NCBI GenBank assembly: GCA_032191485.1
Contig: JAVDOI010000133.1
Coordinates: forward strand, 21,001 to 85,000
From: Leptoclinus maculatus
Lineage: Eukaryota > Chordata > Actinopteri > Perciformes > Stichaeidae
Direction: 5' to 3'
Length of the DNA stretch: 64,000 nt
Shown: positions 14,490-64,000 of the stretch, piece after piece
How the letters are laid out: each line of letters starts with the position of its first letter
Numbering within the stretch: position 1 is the first letter of the stretch
Made by a program: the position numbers and the translations under genes
Notes under the pieces: model-generated
What the model saw: the letters and a program-made list of their open reading frames with translations, nothing else
Told to the model about the DNA's origin: nothing
Databases searched by the model: none

Positions 14490-14492
<3 letters not shown>

Positions 14493-16185
14493 ACAGATAT
14501 ATTATCAGGACCACACCAGCTCTGGGAAACGAGCCTGGTTGGACCAAAACCAGTGTTTGTGTATGAAAAGGAAAAAAGTGGACAGCAGAGGTGGATGTCT
14601 CTGAAATGATCCTTGCTTGTTTAAAGTCTTTGGTAACAGTAAGGTACATTAATTGCCATAACTTCAAGGATTATCAAAATCCAATATTTTCTTCATGCCT
14701 TCCTTAATGCGAGAACAATACATTAAAAGGATTATTCACCGAACATTGCTATCTCTAGTGACATATTGCGATATATCTGTCTCTGTGATTTCCGACGCTG
14801 AAAAATAAATTGAATTTCATGAAATCAACAGCAAAGTCTCTGTTCCTCTGAAAGAAATCTAAAGATCTTACTGTAAAAACATTTCATTAGACCTAAAGAT
14901 ACAATTCATTAGGTATATTTGAATACAGTACAGCTGTAAATTAGCCACATTTGTGTTGCATAAAGTTAAAAAAGGTTGTTAAACCTTTTATAAGACGCAG
15001 CAATGATCACTTATCACAACAGAAAACCAGGGAGTCACAATGGATAAGGGTGACCAAATGAGAATGAAAGAAAAGTATTCTTTCTGACGGACTCTACGTC
15101 TTGATTGATAAGGCAGCAATGATCCACCAGTATTTCCCTCAGCACTCATCCCAGCACCTGCAGTCACGTTTCTTTTTACTTTTGGCTGGATGTTCAGCAG
15201 GTCCTGGGACACTGATAGTTTAATATACCTCCGTATATGTTTCACTTCAACAAATTCATTACTTTTCTTTGCGGTTATGTGTCACTGTCACTGTACATTA
15301 CATCGCAGCTATGCGTAGTTCGTAGATCAATCTTTATCTTTATCACACTACTGTACACTTATATAATTCACGTCTGTGGGCAACACCAACACTCACAACG
15401 ATCAGTATCTAATGCTTTTTAAGGCTATCGTTAATTAAAACTCGGGTTCAGTCTAATTTTTGGGATTAACAGGAAGGGATTTGGGAAAACTGCTCTTAAT
15501 ATGGGATTGTCCTGAATGTTTTGGGATGTCTGGTCACAGAACAATGGATGTGGAAATACTAGTCTGTAAAACTTTATAATTGTGACCAGTCACAGCTCAC
15601 ACACCTGCCATCGGTATGCTTACCATCTTATCTTTGCATGAGACAAAATACTGTGCAGAGTTCTGCTCAAGGGAACTTCAGCAATTACAACAGGTCTATC
15701 AGTGATGGGGATTAAATCAGCGCCTTTTAATTTAGTGGTTGACGTTTCAGCCTTGAGGCAAAGCCTGCCGCCCCCATACACACAGACGCATATTCGCCAG
15801 GAAGGTTACTCAATAGTAGCCTGTGTCTATTCACTGTGAAGTCTCTTCAGGGAAGACAAGAGTAATGCCAGATCATTCAAGCAGACACATGCTGCGGACA
15901 CACACACACACACACAAACACACAAACACACAAACAGAAAGACAGAAGGAGTGGAAAATACAGTAAGAGGAAGATTATATCTGCTACTGAAACTGCACTG
16001 TGATCCTACTGTTGGAGCTGTATTTATAGTACTGTGTCGTGCCCTGTCCCTGCTTTGTCTATTTTTTACCATTGATGTAATTTATTGTCTTCATGTGGGA
16101 AATTATCGTCTTGCTGTCCAGATATGTTCCTTATAATTACAGCCTTGGCAGGTTGCAGTTGCAATGAGAAGAAGATTCAAATGTA

Positions 16186-16188
<3 letters not shown>
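14490..16188. other. Intergenic, no gene seen
   Basis: Mostly unique AT-rich sequence with a short interrupted (CA)n at 15899-15935. No coding frame is supported. Confidence 0.55.

Positions 16189-16269
<81 letters not shown>
16189..16269 (+). repeat. (GT)n microsatellite, 40 repeats
   Basis: Uninterrupted GT over about 81 bp. Confidence 0.97.
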
Positions 16270-16272
<3 letters not shown>

Positions 16273-16329
16273 ATCATGTGAATGCGAGGTGTGCCCACCA
16301 GCGATCTTTATGTGTACTTAGAAATTCAC

Positions 16330-17340
16330 TCCCCGGGTGCATTATGCCTTTGAAGCTCAACAGGGTGGTCTAATAGCTTTTAATTTTAATTAATTTCCCC
16401 TCTCTATTAATAAACCTATATCATTCCCTAAGTGGTTCTAAGTTGTAAAGGTGCTGCATTACTCATTAGCCGATTGCTGGGGTAATGAGAAGGCATTTTG
16501 CTGAGTCAGCAGAAACCTCAAGTTTGGCAAGTTCATCCCATAAAGTCTAAATAACTCTCAAAATGAGACCTGGTGATGAATGGGGTGTTAAGTGTGAGTG
16601 AGAAAGTGACCGAAAAAGAAATTGAAAAGGGGTGCTGAATAAACTTCACCTATGAGGGTGCAAGCTGGAGTGTTGGGGGCACTGCTTTGTTTTCGCTGCA
16701 ACTACAGCATGTAGCACCGTAACATTTTACAGCGGTGGATGAATAATTCTGAAATCATTCTAAAGTTACCTCAAACGTAAAGTCTGTCTGAAATGCTCCG
16801 CCTTCGGCTTACACAAAGCTGCCTATTGAATAATTCCTGGCAATCCATTAGCTGGATTCACCTATTACAATCCTCAACAAGTGCAATCATGTCATCTGTG
16901 TTGTGTTAGCTGTGGGAGCTTATTTTTAAACAGATAGCGATCTGAAGAACATAATACCACAGAGTGAAGGGAACAGACAGACGGATGGCGTCATTTACAG
17001 GAATTCCTTGTAGCTGTTTTTAAATCATTAAAGCATTTCATTCCATGAAAAGAAAATGACAGTCGAGATCATATGTGATGCCCCCATTACACATAGCTTG
17101 CCTTAATAGTATGCAATGGCCTTCTTTCTGGTGTCAGAATCCAAGTTAAGTCATGTCAGCTGTTTCCTTAGCTCTACTGTGTAGGAACATTTAACTCCAG
17201 AGACTTCCTCCCTATTGAGCTGATGACCCTCCCTGTGCTCTCCTCTGAGGGTTTCCTTTAAAAAAATGTTCCCTCTGTGGCGCATTTCCTCAATCCACTT
17301 TGAAGACGAAAGTATGCCAACACTAACATAAAGTAGTAAT
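16330..17340. other. Non-repetitive upstream segment, candidate conserved non-coding region
   Basis: About 1 kb between a (GT)n tract and the promoter with no microsatellite, no recognisable transposon and no sustained coding frame. It has AT-rich homeodomain-like patches (TTTTAATTTTAATTAATTT near 16378-16396), TTAGC/GCTAA motifs and the T-MARE. Its composition resembles conserved enhancers near developmental genes, but conservation cannot be judged from one sequence. Confidence 0.3.
16499..16511. promoter_or_regulatory. Perfect palindromic Maf-recognition element (T-MARE/AP-1 core)
   Basis: TGCTGAGTCAGCA is the exact 13-bp T-MARE consensus bound by Maf/NF-E2/Nrf-Bach type bZIP dimers, with the AP-1 core TGAGTCA in its centre. 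It lies about 1.3 kb upstream of the predicted transcription start, inside non-repetitive sequence. Binding is inferred from sequence only. Confidence 0.5.
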
Positions 17341-17369
17341 GAGATAGATAGATAGATAGATAGATAGAT
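17341..17369 (+). repeat. (GATA)n microsatellite
   Basis: About seven GATA units, just upstream of the CpG-rich promoter. Confidence 0.95.
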
Positions 17370-17447
17370 TTTCTCCACTAAAGTGTCTTTTAAATTGCTT
17401 TTTTTCCTCCTCTTCTGTGACCTCCCGCCCTAGCATCTCGCTAAATT

Positions 17448-17473
17448 ACACACACACACACACACACACACAC
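17448..17473 (+). repeat. (AC)n microsatellite at promoter edge
   Basis: About 13 AC repeats directly before the first CpG cluster (GTGAGCGCGC). Confidence 0.95.
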
Positions 17474-17969
17474 CGTGAGCGCGCACCACTCAAAGTTTGA
17501 CGCGCCGACTTTCATAGCACAGGCGCGTCTGATAGAAAGCAGTAAACTATGCGGGATATTTCTCGGTGACTGAGCATCATTTATTTATTTCGCGGTGATA
17601 AGACGTTCGGCGCCTATAAGCTCATGTCTGACCGTGAACGGAGCGTTACCCTCCACCTGCACTTAATTGTTTCGGAGTTTTGCTCTCGGTGGCTGCGTGC
17701 GCGTAAACTTTCAGACGAGGACAAATAATTGGAATTTGGGGCATTTTGGCACAAGACGGGACACCGTGTGCGCCAGGCGTCAGACATAGAAGTCAACAAG
17801 TGGCTCTCGTGCTGTGGGAGAAGAGATAGTATAAAAGCTTGTTGAAGTTGCCGAATGGAAAGTTAGTTTTGTCTTTCTTGGTCGCGGGACATTTCAAGTG
17901 AATCACATTTAATTTACGGGAAGGCGGATAAGTTCTTTAGAGTTTGTACGAGTTTCTTCATTACTCACC
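17473..17969 (+). promoter_or_regulatory. pdgfd: pdgfd core promoter and 5' UTR in a CpG-rich segment
   Basis: This stretch just before the start codon is much richer in CpG than its flanks (clusters around 17477-17530, 17590-17650, 17680-17705 and 17755-17785). TATAAAAG occurs at 17830-17837, about 130 bp before the ATG. A TATA box normally places the transcription start about 30 bp downstream, so transcription should begin near 17860 and leave a 5' UTR of about 110 nt. The exact start is inferred, not seen. Confidence 0.7.
17830..17837 (+). promoter_or_regulatory. TATA box of pdgfd
   Basis: Sequence TATAAAAG fits the TATA consensus, lies in the CpG-rich segment and sits at a sensible distance from the ATG at 17970. 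Confidence 0.6.
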
Positions 17970-63838
<45,869 letters not shown>

Positions 63839-64000
63839 GTAGGTCGTATAAAATGAAGACACACCGGTGAAGATCCGTCAAAGCATCACTCAAATTACAA
63901 ATGTAATGATATGACTGAGAAAAGGAAAAGGAATTTTAAGTATAAAAACCATTGTGAGCAAAATAGTAGAGGACCTCCGACTGTGCCGAAGCATAGGTAA
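63839..64000 (+). other. pdgfd: Start of pdgfd intron 6 (continues beyond window)
   Basis: Begins with donor GTAGGT after CACGAG. The last coding exon is not within these 162 bases. Confidence 0.85.

Overview
The window is vertebrate nuclear DNA, almost certainly from a percomorph-type teleost fish. Pointers to this are long introns with GT/AG boundaries, very dense and long (AC)n microsatellites, several dispersed repeat families that recur across teleost genomes, and one recognisable multi-exon gene whose protein matches platelet-derived growth factor D (PDGF-D, pdgfd). Nothing points to bacteria, phage or organelle DNA.

Layout. Positions 1 to about 17,470 are intergenic and hold no gene I can support: microsatellites, a 44-copy 31-bp minisatellite (5030-6403), short perfect palindromes (8342-8398, 11503-11526, 13184-13214), pieces of dispersed repeats, and a 1-kb non-repetitive stretch before the promoter that contains a perfect palindromic Maf/AP-1-type site (16499-16511). 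A CpG-rich promoter with a TATA box (17473-17969) leads into pdgfd on the + strand. Six coding exons are in the window: 17970-18087, 45832-46042, 47860-48037, 54446-54505, 56774-56987 and 63621-63838. They join without a frame break into 999 nt, i.e. 333 codons. The final coding exon (end of the growth-factor domain and stop codon) lies beyond position 64,000. Intron 1 (27.7 kb) carries most of the transposon debris, including a decayed hAT transposase fragment (43452-43667), three copies of a palindromic MITE family and a 416-bp pure (TG)n tract (44045-44460).

How the parts work together. The six exons encode a signal peptide, an N-terminal CUB domain, a hinge that is cut by proteases to release the active factor, and most of the PDGF/VEGF cystine-knot domain. 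The product would be secreted as a latent disulphide-linked dimer. PDGF-D, not PDGF-C, is indicated by the CUB motifs FGLEEAEN, YDFVEVED and SDDYFVAKPGF and by CGGNCGCG followed by NW in the growth-factor domain.

The most interesting items are a tandem in-frame splice acceptor at exon 2 that parallels a known human PDGFD isoform, the block-structured minisatellite, a perfect 26-bp hairpin, the Maf-type site upstream of the promoter, and a hexamer repeat forming the polypyrimidine tract of exon 3. I found no convincing novel biological system. Repeat family names come from recognition by eye and were not searched.
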